DNA of 64,000 bases from Rhabdophis nuchalis (taxonomy: Eukaryota; Chordata; Lepidosauria; Squamata; Natricidae), in contig CM077645.1 of NCBI GenBank assembly GCA_039707465.1, forward strand, positions 62,958,850-63,022,849. The letters run 5' to 3'. The position numbers were made by a program, and so were the translations under genes. A model generated the notes under the pieces. That model was not told where the DNA came from. It saw nothing but the letters and a program-made list of their open reading frames with translations, and searched no databases. Shown piece by piece: positions 43,299 through 54,909 of this stretch (the first letter of the stretch is position 1; each line of letters begins with the position of its first letter).

Positions 43299-44059
43299 CT
43301 GTGATGGCGAACCTATGGTACGCATGCCACAGCTGGCACACAGAGCCATTTGTCAGGGCACATGAGGCTTGGCCTGTCAGCTGGCCAGCGTGCATGCACG
43401 CCCTGGCCAGCTGACTTCGGCCTTCTTTTGAGGCAATTTTTCGCCCTTCAGAGGCTTCAGGAACTTCCCTAAAGCCTCCGGAGAGTGAAAAACCAGCCTA
43501 CTGGCAAACCGGAACTTTGGAAATGGACTTCCAGTTTGCTCGTAGTGTCGTTTTTTGCCCTCCGGAGCCTTCAGTGAAGCCTCCTGAGGGCTCCTGAATG
43601 CTCCAGAGGGCTAAAATTGGCCCTACAAGCAACCTGGAAGTGACTTCTGGTTTGCTCATAGTGTCATTTTTTTTGCCCTCCGGAGCCTTCAGTGAAGCCT
43701 CTTGAGGGCTCCTGAATGCTCTGGAGAGCTAAAAGCAGCCCTACGAGCAAACTGGAAATCCGTTCCCGAACTTCCGGTTTTCCCATAGGACTGGTTTTTT
43801 GTGCTCCAGAGGCTGCAGGGAAGCTCCTGAAGCTTCCAGAGGGCCTCCGGTGGGGGTGGGGAGGCTATTTTTGCCCTTTCCAGGCTCCTTAAAAGCATTT
43901 GGAGCCTGGGGAGGATGAAAAAAAGGGAGGGGGCACTGGTCACGCACACATGCATGCAGGGTGGCATGCCTAGCATTATGGGTGTGGCACACCCATGCAT
44001 GACCCCCTTGCACTCCCCCCGCTTTTGGCACACAAGCCACAAAAGGTTTACCATCACTG
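43299..44059. mobile_element. Long (761-bp) hAT element, 'cagtgatggcgaacc' family
   Basis: Perfect CCTTAGTG duplications (43291-43298 and 44060-44067). Ends 'ctgtgatggcgaacctatg' and 'ggtttaccatcactg'. The interior contains about three tandemly arranged units of roughly 120 bp (starting near 43438, 43556 and 43675), each with 'gccctccggagccttcag'-type sequence and a 'gaagcctcctgagggctcc' block. The minus-strand 170-codon frame across it (43689-44201) is incidental. Confidence 0.92.
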
Positions 44060-44458
44060 CCTTAGTGTATGTGAGGCTTCTGTAATAGTTAACTTTGTTT
44101 TTGGCAGTGCCCTGAGAAGTAATACCAAAAGACTGAACCCAGATGTATAAAAACCTGGATTCTGGGTAGCAATCCATGACCGAAATAGTATAGCCACTCA
44201 TGAGCTATAAAAACTCAACAACAATCAAGCAGCTTTTTCCTTTCTCTATTTCGATGGAGATCTACTATAAACCCCCAGGTTTTACAGGCTATTTTTATTC
44301 ATGAGCTGAACTGTTCTTCCCCCAAATGCAAAGAGTATTGGGAGCATTTGGCTTCAAGAGACTCTAATAAATGTGCTTATTAATGGCATCTGGTTGACAT
44401 ATTTATACAGTGAGTTATGCCTGTCTGGTGGACCAGGCTCCCAAAGCGTGAGAAAAAG

Positions 44459-44558
44459 AGGATGGATGGATGGATGGATGGATGGATGGATGGATGGATG
44501 GATGGGTGGGTGGGTGGGTGGGTGGGTGGGTTGGGTGGTTGGGTGGATGGATGGACGG
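44459..44558. repeat. (GGAT)n-(GGGT)n compound tetranucleotide array
   Basis: About 11 GATG units, then GGGT/GTTG variants, then GGAC units, all close to one 4-bp register. Confidence 0.93.
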
Positions 44559-44559
44559 A

Positions 44560-47500
44560 CGGACACTTCTATAATAAACCTGCGTATCCAGAAACAGTTT
44601 TATCACGATCACCGCCAATCCCAACATTCGCAAATTTAAGCATAAGGGAGACATCTGAGCTAGCTAATCTGAAATTACATGAAAGAGCAGCAAATGAATT
44701 GCTTAATTTGTCACCATTACATTTTTATTTTATGTTTTTATTTTCAGAAAGAGGGGTTTATGGAATGTTTCACAATTATTTGGTCATTGACTGGATAAAG
44801 AGAACCCATTTTTTATTCATAGAGAGCCCTGTTTATTGAATTCTTCCATCAGAACTTGTGGGTAGAGGAAATATCTACACGAATCACTCATTGCAGAGGT
44901 TATCTGTTTCATTCTTATGCAATATTTGGCAATTGCCAACCTAAAAATACACATGTCCTTACTGAAATATCCTGAAAGCTTTCAATGCTAGGTTCATACT
45001 TCTATTACACCATGTCTTTGTTTGATCTTGGCCTCGTATGTTGCATGACCGTAGCAATAGTGTTTTGTAGGTTAGGATGAACACACTAATTACGGTTTTT
45101 TTCAATAAACAATGCCAACCCACCATGATTTAGCATAATCTTCAGAGTTCTAAAATTAATACTATCTGTTCCTATGCCTGCAAATTCAGGCATTCTGAAT
45201 AATGTTGCATCTTAAAATCAATACCAATCACATAAATATACATGCATCATCTAACTTCATTTATCACACAATCAACATAGAATCACACAATCAACGTAGA
45301 ATCACACACTGCAGGCAACATAGGGAAACTATTTTGAATTTCAATCAGACTGCCTCCTAGAGAATAGGAGTTATGGAATGGCCTCTGCTGGAATATTGTC
45401 TTTTAGGTCCATTAAAGTATATTTTGATTCTTTGTGACTTCCATATTATCAATGTGTTTTTAGAGTTCTTCTTTCTGATTGCAGGTTTCTGGGTATTTAA
45501 AAACCATCCCTTTGATACTTAGCCTCTATTTTTGTAAAACATTTCTTACCATTATTCTTCATTTTTCTCCTTTCTTAATTGGAAGTTATCAGTTAATTGT
45601 CTCATATTAATGGGTTTTTAATATGTCCTTGGGATAACTTTGCATAGATAACACCTCATAAGCCGGGTTCATTTATTAATTAATAACAAAGGTGATCAAG
45701 CAAATACATAGTAAGAATCCTTATTGTTCCATAAATTAATTGTTTCCATTATGCTTAAACTGAGTGGGAAAATATCCTCCACATTTTGGAAGGTGAAATA
45801 CTCAAAGAAGCAGCCTGAGAGTAAAGCATTCATAAGTAGAAATATGCCAGAGTTAATGCAGAACCTAAAAGCCATCTGAATTCCATGCAAAAGCTTACAT
45901 ATAGGACATTTTTACTTCCAGAAAATTATATTGCAGACACTTCATGATTTAACTCTTAAAATGTAGTTTTAATACATAAACTGTATCTAAAATTTGTCTA
46001 CTTATATCATTTCAATTTAATTGCTTTGGATGCTGCCTTCCCTACAGTGATATGTTAAAATATTAACTGAAGATATTCATAAACATACAGAAACAAATAA
46101 AAAGGTTTGTAAGTGAAGAAGTTTTTGCAGTGTTTCTGAGTTAGTCACACTATACTTTAAGTTAGGCTTTTAAATCAATTAAAGCAATTATAAGGAACAA
46201 TATATATTCAAGCTTGAATATTATCAAGCAGAGTTTGTCTTTTGTTTGCAAAACTCTAACTCTATCAAAGGAATTCATACAATCCATTACAAAAAAATAA
46301 CTCTAGGTAAGGTAGTATTATTTTGTCTCACTAGCCAGCATGGAGAAAAAGGGGAGAGGAAAAGGGCTGAACTAAGTTTTTAATCATGTATAACTCAAGA
46401 GATGCAGAGAGAGATAAACTTTAAAATTATTTGTTCCCATATGGCCCAAGAAGCAGAAGGCTGGCACAGGGGGCTTTGATATCAATGTAATAATTTCTGG
46501 ATAGCTGCCAGTATGGAGGTTAAAAAGCTATATTACAAGGCTTCTGTGATGACAGCCTACTGGGAGATATTTGTTGAAAACTGCTTTGCCTATCATTTAG
46601 TCAGCATAAAAGCACACGGTACTAGTTATATTCGAGCTATGCACCTATAAATGATGCAGATCATAAGCTTCAAAAGCCCCCATACAGGTGCAATCACCAT
46701 AAAAGCCTCATTTTCTTGTTCTTATTCTTTAACACTGATCAGCTACATACATTTTCGCCATATGCTGCTCAAATGAGTACATATAATTATAAAGGAAATA
46801 TGCTCCTAAGATTTAAATTCTAGTTTCAAAAATTAAATCAAAATGCATTTGTTGACAACAGGTAATAAAGTTTTCAACCGTTGTGGTGTGAATGCAGAGG
46901 CCTTCTATAGCCAGCAAATGTCACCTAAGCTAACACATTTCTAACTATGCTCTTTTACTCTGTAGGAAATGGCAACACTTATTAGAAGTGCTAAATTGTA
47001 GTGTTTTAACTGCTTTATATACTACGGTTGTACTCTAATACAAGGAAACATTTGGAAGTAATTGGTAAGAAATAAAAAGAATAAAAGACCTGCCATCTGA
47101 TTTTCAAATGTGGTCTTTATGGATATTTCCTTGTACCATCCATTCAAAGTACTGAAGTTCACTGACTTAATTGCCTATGAATGGCTTTGGGAACTATTAC
47201 AATGTTAATTGATTTTATATAATATTAACAAACAAAATGAAAGCCTAACAGGCTTGTTTACTCAGAAGTAAGCCCTATTGAATTCAATTCAATTTTGTGC
47301 CATCGAAAGATAGAGAGAGAGAGAAATAATATCCTTCTTAAAAGCTGGAAAACCCACCTGTCAATGCAATCTAGGAACTCTGCATTCTACTTCCTTGTAT
47401 TTTTTTTATGAAGAAGTATTGTTATAGATAATCATTTTCAGAAAACTAAATTTTAAGCTCAGATTGACAATACTGGCTTTAGGCTTTTCAATCTATGAGA

Positions 47501-47855
47501 CGGTTCATTTTAAGAACATAAAAAACCACAAGACAATTATCTTTATTACAGAGCACCACTGTGTTACTACATTTATTTCTTCTTCTATTTTCAGTGTAAT
47601 TTTGAAAGTCTGAAAAATTAAATTGCCATCCAGGAGATATCAACTATTAATAACAATATATAAGTAGATCAGGGATTTTACTTTGCTTTAATTATTGCTA
47701 ACTTAATCCAGACAACTCTCTCCCAAGGTGTCTCATATTTTCAGAATGAAATGGGTCATGGGAAAATATACAAAGACTGACATAATAGCAATTTTATTCT
47801 TCTTTCTCATAACTGAATAAATAAAGATCCAATACAAACTTTTCAATAAGTCACA
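44560..47855. other. Long AT-rich stretch, little recognised
   Basis: Contains a 19-bp-type triplicate 'agaatcacacaatcaacat' (about 45264-45310) and a short 'actcagaagtaagccctattgaattcaat' match to a common reptile repeat end (about 47260, very short). Otherwise no credible gene or element. Confidence 0.45.
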
Positions 47856-47871
47856 AGGGCATTAGCTAAAC

Positions 47872-48096
47872 CAGGGGTGTGAAACACAAGGCCGGTGGGC
47901 CGGATTTGTGGGGCCATCCTGGAAAATGTAAGAGGTCAGCCCGGGTGTGAACCCAGTGTGAAAAGGAAACATGTCAACAGTTTGGGGAGTGGCATCAAGC
48001 TGGCCACACCCACCCAATCGGCCATGCCCAGCCAGCCCCCCAAAGTCAATCATAGCCTTGATGTGGCCATCAATGAAATTGAGTTTGACACTCCTG
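47872..48096. mobile_element. hAT element, 'caggggtgtcaaact' family, 225 bp
   Basis: Perfect AGCTAAAC duplications (47864-47871 and 48097-48104). Ends 'caggggtgtgaaac' and 'gagtttgacactcctg'. It is longer than the 134-136 bp copies of the same family, so those are deletion derivatives or this is a sister subfamily. Confidence 0.92.
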
Positions 48097-48169
48097 AGCT
48101 AAACTGAAATGGAAATGTCCTTTAAACGTACAACAGCAAAATTATCTTTCACGTTTTTCTCTTATTTCA

Positions 48170-48278
48170 GTGAGTCCTACAGCTTCTATTCCAATGTGAA
48201 TGCCCCTCAAGGCATGGACCTGAACTTCATGAACCCATCAGATATTATGAGCGTTTCTGAAATTTCTACAGCATATAG
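48170..48278 (+). other. Candidate orphan coding exon (gene unknown)
   Basis: A good acceptor ('tttttctcttatttcag', ending 48169 or so) precedes an open frame reading ESYSFYSNVNAPQGMDLNFM and then NPSDIMSVSEISTAY. A donor-like 'tag|gttgaa' lies at about 48278. Composition is balanced and not AT-driven, unlike chance frames nearby. The frame continues open to 48375. I do not recognise the protein. If real, it is on the + strand, in phase 2 at its start, and the window would lie partly within that gene's introns. Confidence 0.3.
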
Positions 48279-48379
48279 GTTGAAAGGGTCCATTCTAAAA
48301 AATGGTGTGTATTCAGAGCATCCTTTTTGCAAATTGGCATTCAGCAGAAGCACCTCCAAACAATATAGAGAATAGTGCA

Positions 48380-48907
48380 GCTTCTCATTTCATTTTCTAT
48401 GCTTGCTTTAGAAAACTATTTGACCCTTACAAAAAAGATTTTCAAGGCTAAGGACTCTAAAGGAACTTAGTAAAAATCATCTTCTGTATTTCCAACCATT
48501 CAGTGAGTGCCATACCAACTGCAATACCAACAGATCCATCACAGGGTTTATCCATATACGTATAAATGATCCATTGCTCCATAGTTCATGTGAGCAAATA
48601 AACATACCCATGTTATATAGAGTTTACTGCAATATTCTGTTCTTTCTTTCCCAATGAAATATGCTGTTATATGCATTAACAAATTCCAGAGATGGATGAA
48701 TATAGAAAAATCCTGTTTTCAATTCCAGTATTGAGTTGTCCAATGAATTAGCATAAGAATAAGCAATGCCAGTAGAACTAGCAGTCTTTATTATAGTCAA
48801 TGGCCAAAATTCTTCAAGGTAAGGTTTATTTTAAGTAAAATAAACTTAACACACAATTATAATTAACTCATCAGCCAAACAGTTAAATAAATAAAATTGT
48901 AGTGATC
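48380..48907. other. Stretch without recognised content
   Basis: No features seen between the candidate exon and the next hAT. Confidence 0.5.
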
Positions 48908-48915
48908 TGATAAAA

Positions 48916-49286
48916 CAGTGGTGGCTAACCTTTTTTGGCTCGCGTGCCAAAAGCGGGGGGGCACAGGGGGGTCGTGTGTGGGCGTGCCACACCCATAATG
49001 CTATGTGTGTGACCCCCTGCTTTTGGTGTGTTTTTTCGCCCTCCCCAGGCTCCAGAGGCTTTCTAGGAGCCTAGGGAGGGTGAAAACAGCCTCCCCCCTC
49101 ACCTCCAGAGACTTCAGGAGCTTCCCTAAAGCCTCCAGAGGGTTAAAAATGGCTTCAAAATAAAGCCTAAATCAGCTGGCCAGCACACATATGCGTGCTG
49201 GAGCTGACAAGGCAACACCTCGTGTGCCCTAAGAAATGGTTCCACATGCCACCTGTGGCACCCATGCCATAGGTTCGCCATCACGG
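48916..49286. mobile_element. hAT element, 'cagtgatggcgaacc' family, 371 bp
   Basis: Perfect TGATAAAA duplications (48908-48915 and 49287-49294). Nearly the same length and internal order as 29640-30011, differing mainly by substitutions. Confidence 0.93.
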
Positions 49287-49479
49287 TGATAAAAAAAAAC
49301 TGTCTAGGTATTTCATCAAACAGGGATACATACATCCATACATACTGTAGACTTATGACTTGGATCAATATATATGATCTAAATCATGTAGTCTACATTA
49401 TTTGTGTTATCAGAGAAGTATGGAAGCTGCTGCCACACTGATATGTTCCAGAGCCTTTTTGGAGCAGATAGCCATTTAT

Positions 49480-50205
49480 TATGGTTGGCTGCAAAGTCAT
49501 CCAAATGTTTAGATTGGATTTAACATTTTTATCCATCTATCAAGTCCTACCCAAGCACCTGGGATAGGCAGATATCATTTGATAGGATTAAAGTTATCAC
49601 TGCAGAATGTAAGCAGTTCTGTGTAAAGCTACTTTTGATATTGACTGATGGTGATTCCGTCAATGCCAATGGTGTTCAAGTAATGTTCCATTTATTTTAG
49701 GATTGCACACAAGACATCTACTACTATCAATACTACTTTTGCTTTATTTTTCCACAGTCATTCTACTTAAGTTTCCAGATTTTTATATTTTGTGATTTTG
49801 TCTAGTTGTTTTTTTTTTCTATTCTACTATCTCCAGCTATTGCGGGGTTCACTATGCAAACTTTTTTGTCTTTCTTATCAACAATGTTATGTCTGGTATG
49901 GCAGACGCTTGGTTGAATTCTAAAATGCCGGAGCATTTAGTTTCTTCGTTTTCTATTAGGTCTATTTTGTGGTCCCACAAGTTTTTGCTTAAGGGCAAAT
50001 GGAATTTATGCAGATATTGCAATGAACCATTGTTGTTACTTTATCATTGTATGTAGTGTGTAAACTTCTTGCAGCAGCTAATTAGGTGATCCATTTTTTC
50101 TTCAGCTTCGAGCAGAGATGGCATTTGCTGTTAGTTGTTGTTTTCTCAATTCTGGGTTGATACGCATTGTTCTTAAAGCTTGGCTTATTATTATTATTAG
50201 TAGTA
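49480..50205 (-). pseudogene. R4/Dong-like LINE C-terminal region, decayed
   Basis: On the minus strand the fragments 'RINPELRKQQ' (about 50170-50130), 'LPLSKNLWDHKIDLI' (about 50000-49950), 'IPDITLLIRKTKKFA' (about 49900-49855) and 'PGAWVGLDRWI' (about 49560-49530) follow the C-terminal order of R4/Dong-type elements. It is a different subfamily from 30430-32285. Stops and shifts throughout. Confidence 0.55.
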
Positions 50206-50209
50206 GTAT

Positions 50210-51315
50210 ATAGTTATAATATCTGGAGAAAAAGCAACAATACAGCCCATACAACTGAAATGACTGCTTCTGGCACAAGCATTGTTTCACTGCCAGAAAA
50301 TAAAACGGGAAGCAAATAAATAAAAGCAATTCTACCACTATTGTCTACTAAGGAATGATGCAGTAGTCTTTTACTTTTGACTATTCTTGATGTTGACGTG
50401 CACAGCTTTTTTTTCCCCCAAACAGTTGTACAGATTCAGATATGCTTATCACTAAAGTTGCATGCATTCCCCCACTAATAATAGGGGTGCCACAATGCGT
50501 AGATTAACCCTGTCCATGCATTACAGCTACAAGGCTTGATAGCAACAGTCCACTAAACCCGAACCTTCCAATTCCACCATATGATCACAGAGCTGAAGTT
50601 TACTGTAAGGATTGGGGCACCTAACAGAGATTGTAATAAATCTAAGATGTATCTTTGAATCTCCATGAGACAATATGAGCTTGACAGAAGTTCAAGGTGG
50701 TTTCTTTTTTACTGGCTTGGAGACAAGATCTGTAATGGACTCAAACAAATCAATCTTGAGTGGCATACATTTAATATGCTTTTGATTATTGTTGCTGGTA
50801 TGATGAAAGAGTTTCGGTTTATCTATAACAAGAGCAAATGCACGCTCTTTTATAACTTAGGCGGAAATCTTTCTTTGGAAATGGTTTAAATTCTAATGTG
50901 ATCACAGAACTGAGAGAGAAGAGAAAAGGGAATTTTTAACTGCATCCAGACTGCTTTGATAAAGGTTGTCTCTGGAGACCGTCGCAATCAGTTTTACGAT
51001 ATTGTCAACTTGTGAGCAGGATTATTAAAAACAAACAAGCATGCCTAATAATGAAATAAGGCTTATGTCCCAAAATGAAAATAGTGATAAAAATAATCCA
51101 GTTTTCCTGCTTGGCTTACCAGGTCAAGATGACAGCTTTGTCAAAGCCTTACTATGGAAAAGAGTATTATTAATTACTGAAACAAAATATCTCTTTCCTT
51201 ATCATTTCAACATATTATCTTTCCTTATCATTTCAATGTTATTTTTGGCTTTGTTATAAGGATAGGAACATAAGCAACACTTTCACTTTATGAGAAAAAC
51301 GTGTATAAAAGTGAC
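50210..51315. other. Stretch without recognised content
   Basis: The 72-74 codon frames at 50665-51259 have no family resemblance. Confidence 0.5.
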
Positions 51316-51317
51316 CT

Positions 51318-51360
51318 TGTGTGTGTGTGTATGTGTGTGTGTGTGTGTGGATAGATAGAT

Positions 51361-51432
<72 letters not shown>

Positions 51433-51436
51433 TAGA
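51318..51436. repeat. Compound (GT)n-(GATA)n microsatellite, Bkm-like
   Basis: A (GT) run (about 51318-51349) joins about 20 GATA units (51350-51436). GATA arrays are the core of the Bkm satellite first described from snakes. One such array is not evidence of sex-chromosome origin. Confidence 0.93.
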
Positions 51437-51949
51437 TACATAAAACAGACCTAAGACATTTAAAATAAAATATATTTTAAAGCTAACAGCATCTAAATCA
51501 TATCAAACCGGGAGCTACCAGATTCCATGTAGCTGTTCCATTTAGCTTGGCATCCATAGCAAATGCAGTCTTTATAATCCTGTGCCAATATCAGCCCTAT
51601 TTATTCTACTGGGTTTTATATAAAAGGGTAAACACTGTCATAGGGTGAAATCCTTGACCATTCAATAGTGCAATAAATCTAAGTGGCGAATTGATGAAAT
51701 GTTTGCCTTGAAGTTCTATCAGAATGCACCTTTCCTACTGCAACAGACATTTAGTTCTCAATTAGAGGTATTGATATAAAGACCAAGAATGTGGTGCTAC
51801 CGCTCCAAATCCATATTGGCTTCTATTAGCAATTAATCTGATGACATTTCTCCACTGAGCCTTGGTAATCGGTGCCGAGGGTTGTATGCTTCTTCCTGGT
51901 TTGCACCAAAGCAGAATTATTATTTTTTTAATCTCACTCCAGACTATAG

Positions 51950-52190
51950 TTTTGGTAGTCAGTGAAATAGTTTAAGCAATGTGTGCTGCCAGGCATGATA
52001 AAATCATGGCACATATATATCTATATAGCAATCGGATAGAGTAGTGTTAGAGTTGATGCAGGAGATCGAGGTTCAAATACTGGCTATCTTACCAGTAAGG
52101 GTTCTTACAGAAGACAGAATGCTTTGTCTGCCTGTCTTGATTATGAGGGGTACGCAAACCAAGAGAGTCATGATGGCTCATACACAGGGA
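51950..52190 (+). repeat. Member of an unnamed repeat family (copy 2)
   Basis: It shares 'agcaatgtgtgctgccagg', 'ataaaatcatggca', 'ctatcttaccag' and 'gagagtcatgatggctcatac' with 29290-29631. It also has a tRNA-like block 'gatagagtagtgttagagttg...gaggttcaaatac' (about 52033-52080) with a B-box-like sequence. Confidence 0.5.
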
Positions 52191-52412
52191 CACTGTGTGT
52201 GATGTGCAGCAAAAATCCAGTAAAATTTCCACATGAAGACTGGCTTTATGTGCTCCAAAATGCTCTCAGTCTTGTTCTTTGTAACTTGTTTGTTTTGGTA
52301 AGTAGAAAAGTCTTTTTTTTTTCAAAAAAGGTGGCCAGATATCGGTAGGCAAGTCATTCACCAGTTGGCAATTTCCTTTGATGTTTTCTATACTGATATC
52401 CTTGTTATTTTT

Positions 52413-52665
52413 AAGATTTAGGTTTAGGTTTAGGTTTATTGGTTTTTTATACCACCCTACTCCCGAAGGACTCAGGGCGGTGTATAGCCAAAATAAAAAC
52501 AAATATATAAAAGTTAGAAAAAGCTTTTAAAAGGCATAATTAAAAGACATCATTAAAATATTGGCCGAAACGTGGGGGGAAATCCCCAAACTAACCCTAA
52601 TTAAAATAATAAAAATTTAAATTTAAAAATTAAACAAATTCAAAAACAAAAAAGTACTGAATTTT
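52413..52665 (-). mobile_element. L2 3' end
   Basis: 'tttaggtttaggtttaggtttattgg', in three units, then 'ataccaccctactcccgaagg' and a 3' UTR through 'ggccgaaacgtggggggaaatcc'. It is the reverse complement of the 57560-57735 copy. Confidence 0.85.
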
Positions 52666-52699
52666 CTACTCAATTTGAATTTAACCCCGTGAATCCTAT

Positions 52700-53410
52700 C
52701 CAACATCTTATGCCTTTGCCCTCTTCCTTCTCTTTAAAATGTTACATGGTATGTAGAAGCGCAGCTTCACCAACAAAGAAAGAGGACTGTGAAAAACTTT
52801 TTCTCCTCCTTCATTTGGCATCTGATTTGTTCAAGATGAATGGCCTTAAGAGACTTTTGAGCTTGTATAAAGCTACAAGTTCAATCGGGACTGGGAGGAA
52901 GAGAATTTTAGGCCCATCACCTCTTAGCTCTAGACTTAGTAGGAGAATGGGATCCTAGCCAAAAGAAAAGCAGCTGTCTCATCCTTCTGTCTGTGCCAGT
53001 AACCTTTGGCTAGCAGCCCAAAGGATTTGCACTCAAATGTCCATCAAAAAGAAAAAAGGAAATTAGAGAACAATACACACAGATAGGTTTCTCTTGCGAA
53101 ACCGTCTGGCACCTTCAACTTAGCCACAATACTAGATACAAGAAAAGGTGGAGTATAAGAATTGGAAGTGACACAAGACCTGCTCTAGAAAAGAGACAAT
53201 GCATCAGGGTCTTTGCTTTTTCTTGCACTTCATATGAATATAAATGCTGTTCATTGTACAAAAGAAGAGAAGGAAGCTTAAAATTTGTAGAATCATAGCT
53301 TTTATGTCTAACTACAGAAGAATATTTGCACAAAAAGTTTTACGTGCAGTTGTAGTAAAAAAACAACACTTTCCCACATGAAATCCAAGAATGCTTAGCC
53401 CTGTAATGAT
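52700..53410. other. Stretch without recognised content
   Basis: The 89-codon frame at 52689-52958 has no recognised relatives. Confidence 0.45.
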
Positions 53411-53413
53411 ATA

Positions 53414-53755
53414 AAGGTAAACATTTCCCCTGTCTAGTCATGTCTGACTCTAGACGGTAGTACTCACCCCCATTTCTTAGCCAAGGGAGCCAGCATTGCC
53501 CGATAATATTTCCATGATCATTTGGCCAGCCTGACTATACACCAAAATGTACGGAATGCTATTATCTTCACACCAAAGTGGTACCTATTTATATATTTGC
53601 ATTTGCATGCTCTCAAACTATTAGGTGGGAAGGAGTCGAGGCAAGTAATGGGAGTTGACCCCAGGGCACAATGCTTGGGTCTTGAACCCAAATTGTCAGC
53701 TTTTCAGCTGACAAGATCAGCACCTTTAACCGATGAACAATCACATTCCTCCATA
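53414..53755 (-). mobile_element. tRNA-derived SINE, same family as 14336-14660
   Basis: It begins with the tail 'aaaggtaaacatttcccctg' and carries 'tgactctagacggtagtactc', 'gtggtacctattta' and, at the far end, the tRNA-like head in reverse ('gggtcttgaacccaaattgtcagc'). More diverged than the + copy. Confidence 0.75.
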
Positions 53756-53769
53756 ATGATGTACTTACA

Positions 53770-54635
53770 TTAATATCAGCTCCAAATGAATCTTCTTGAA
53801 CCTGTCCCTTTGCACAAAAGACAAAAATGTTGGGTACAATAGGTAGCAGGTGGAATGTCTGGGAACAGGGAATAGCAATGATGGCAGGTACTAATCTCTT
53901 AGATGAGTAAATGACAGATATTACCATCAGCTACAAAAACTGTAGTTTACACAAGTTAGCTAGAGGGATGATAGGGGAATTTTGCTGATAACAACAGCAT
54001 GTAGAATTGGGATGTTATTTTTTTTAAAGCACATAGGAAGGCTTTCATGAGCCAAACCAATAATTAATATATATACATGACATAGTGTAGAAAATTCTAT
54101 TAAAAGCCAAATATTTAAGGCACCTCTTTCTCGAAGCCAATAACCTGGTTACTACTCAAATAAAGCTACTGTGAAGGAGATGAAGCAACTGGGAATCAAT
54201 CAAAATTTATTTATAGTCCAAAACTAAATGCAATTAAAGACCAGCATACAATACAATAATTATAAAGGGAAATTTAAAAAGTGCAATAAAATCCTAAAGC
54301 AATTAGCAACTAACAATTAATAACATGAGGGAGGAAGCAGATGGCTTCTAACTGCTATAGCTATTGATAAGGATTTTGCAATCTTCTTCAAGGTTTCTGC
54401 ATAGTGGACATGCAAGAGAAGGGTAATGGCCTCCTGGTTGCAATGGCAATTAGAGTTGCTAATAATTGGAAGCATTAAGTCTGATCACCATTAGATGTAC
54501 AAAGGACATTTTAATAGCCCATGCGAGAGTGATTCTACCTCCAACACAGAACAAAAATAAGTCTGTCATTCCTATGGGAGACTTATATGTCTATCTGGAG
54601 TTTGAAGAAACAAAATAGAAAGAATACTGATGCTT
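53770..54635. other. Mostly unrecognised; possible reverse repeat end at 54190-54540
   Basis: 'caatcaaaatttatttatagtcc' followed by A-rich sequence looks like a retroelement 3' end in reverse, but I could not assign it. Confidence 0.35.
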
Positions 54636-54639
54636 TTGA

Positions 54640-54905
54640 TCTTTGATGTTGGAGAAGACTCTTGAATCAGCCAAGAAAACAAACAAATGAATTTTCACTC
54701 AAGGTACAAATAGACTAGACTGAAATTATCCTACTTTGAACACATTATGTGAAGACTTAGCTCTTTAGAGAAGACTCTAATGCTAGGAAAGGTGTAGAGG
54801 AAGAAGAGAATGACCAAGATGGATGGGCTTTATTACAGTGTTGATGAGTATACTGTTGAAAGACATGAGACCGGGTTAGAGACAAATTATCATGGAGAAA
54901 ATCTA
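54640..54905 (+). mobile_element. BovB/RTE LINE 3' end
   Basis: 'gaacacattatgtgaagac', 'tagctctttagagaagactctaatgctaggaaaggtg', 'gatggg' and 'tatcatggagaaaatc' (each in short blocks) follow the end of squamate BovB elements, corresponding to a C-terminal 'KTLMLGK...GRRRRGR' region. Frames are broken. BovB is known for horizontal transfer between squamates and mammals. Confidence 0.68.
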
Positions 54906-54909
54906 GTTA

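Noticed and set aside
43689..44201. 170-codon minus-strand frame
   Set aside because: It lies mostly within the 761-bp hAT element, follows its internal repeats and has no recognised domain.
44354..44839. Frames rich in Met-Asp-Gly-Trp or His-Pro-Ser-Ile repeats
   Set aside because: Direct translation of the GGAT/GGGT microsatellite.
52413..52440. TTTAGG repeats as possible interstitial telomere sequence
   Set aside because: Vertebrate telomeres are TTAGGG. The same TTTAGG units occur at the L2 tail at 30088, so they are the element's tail.
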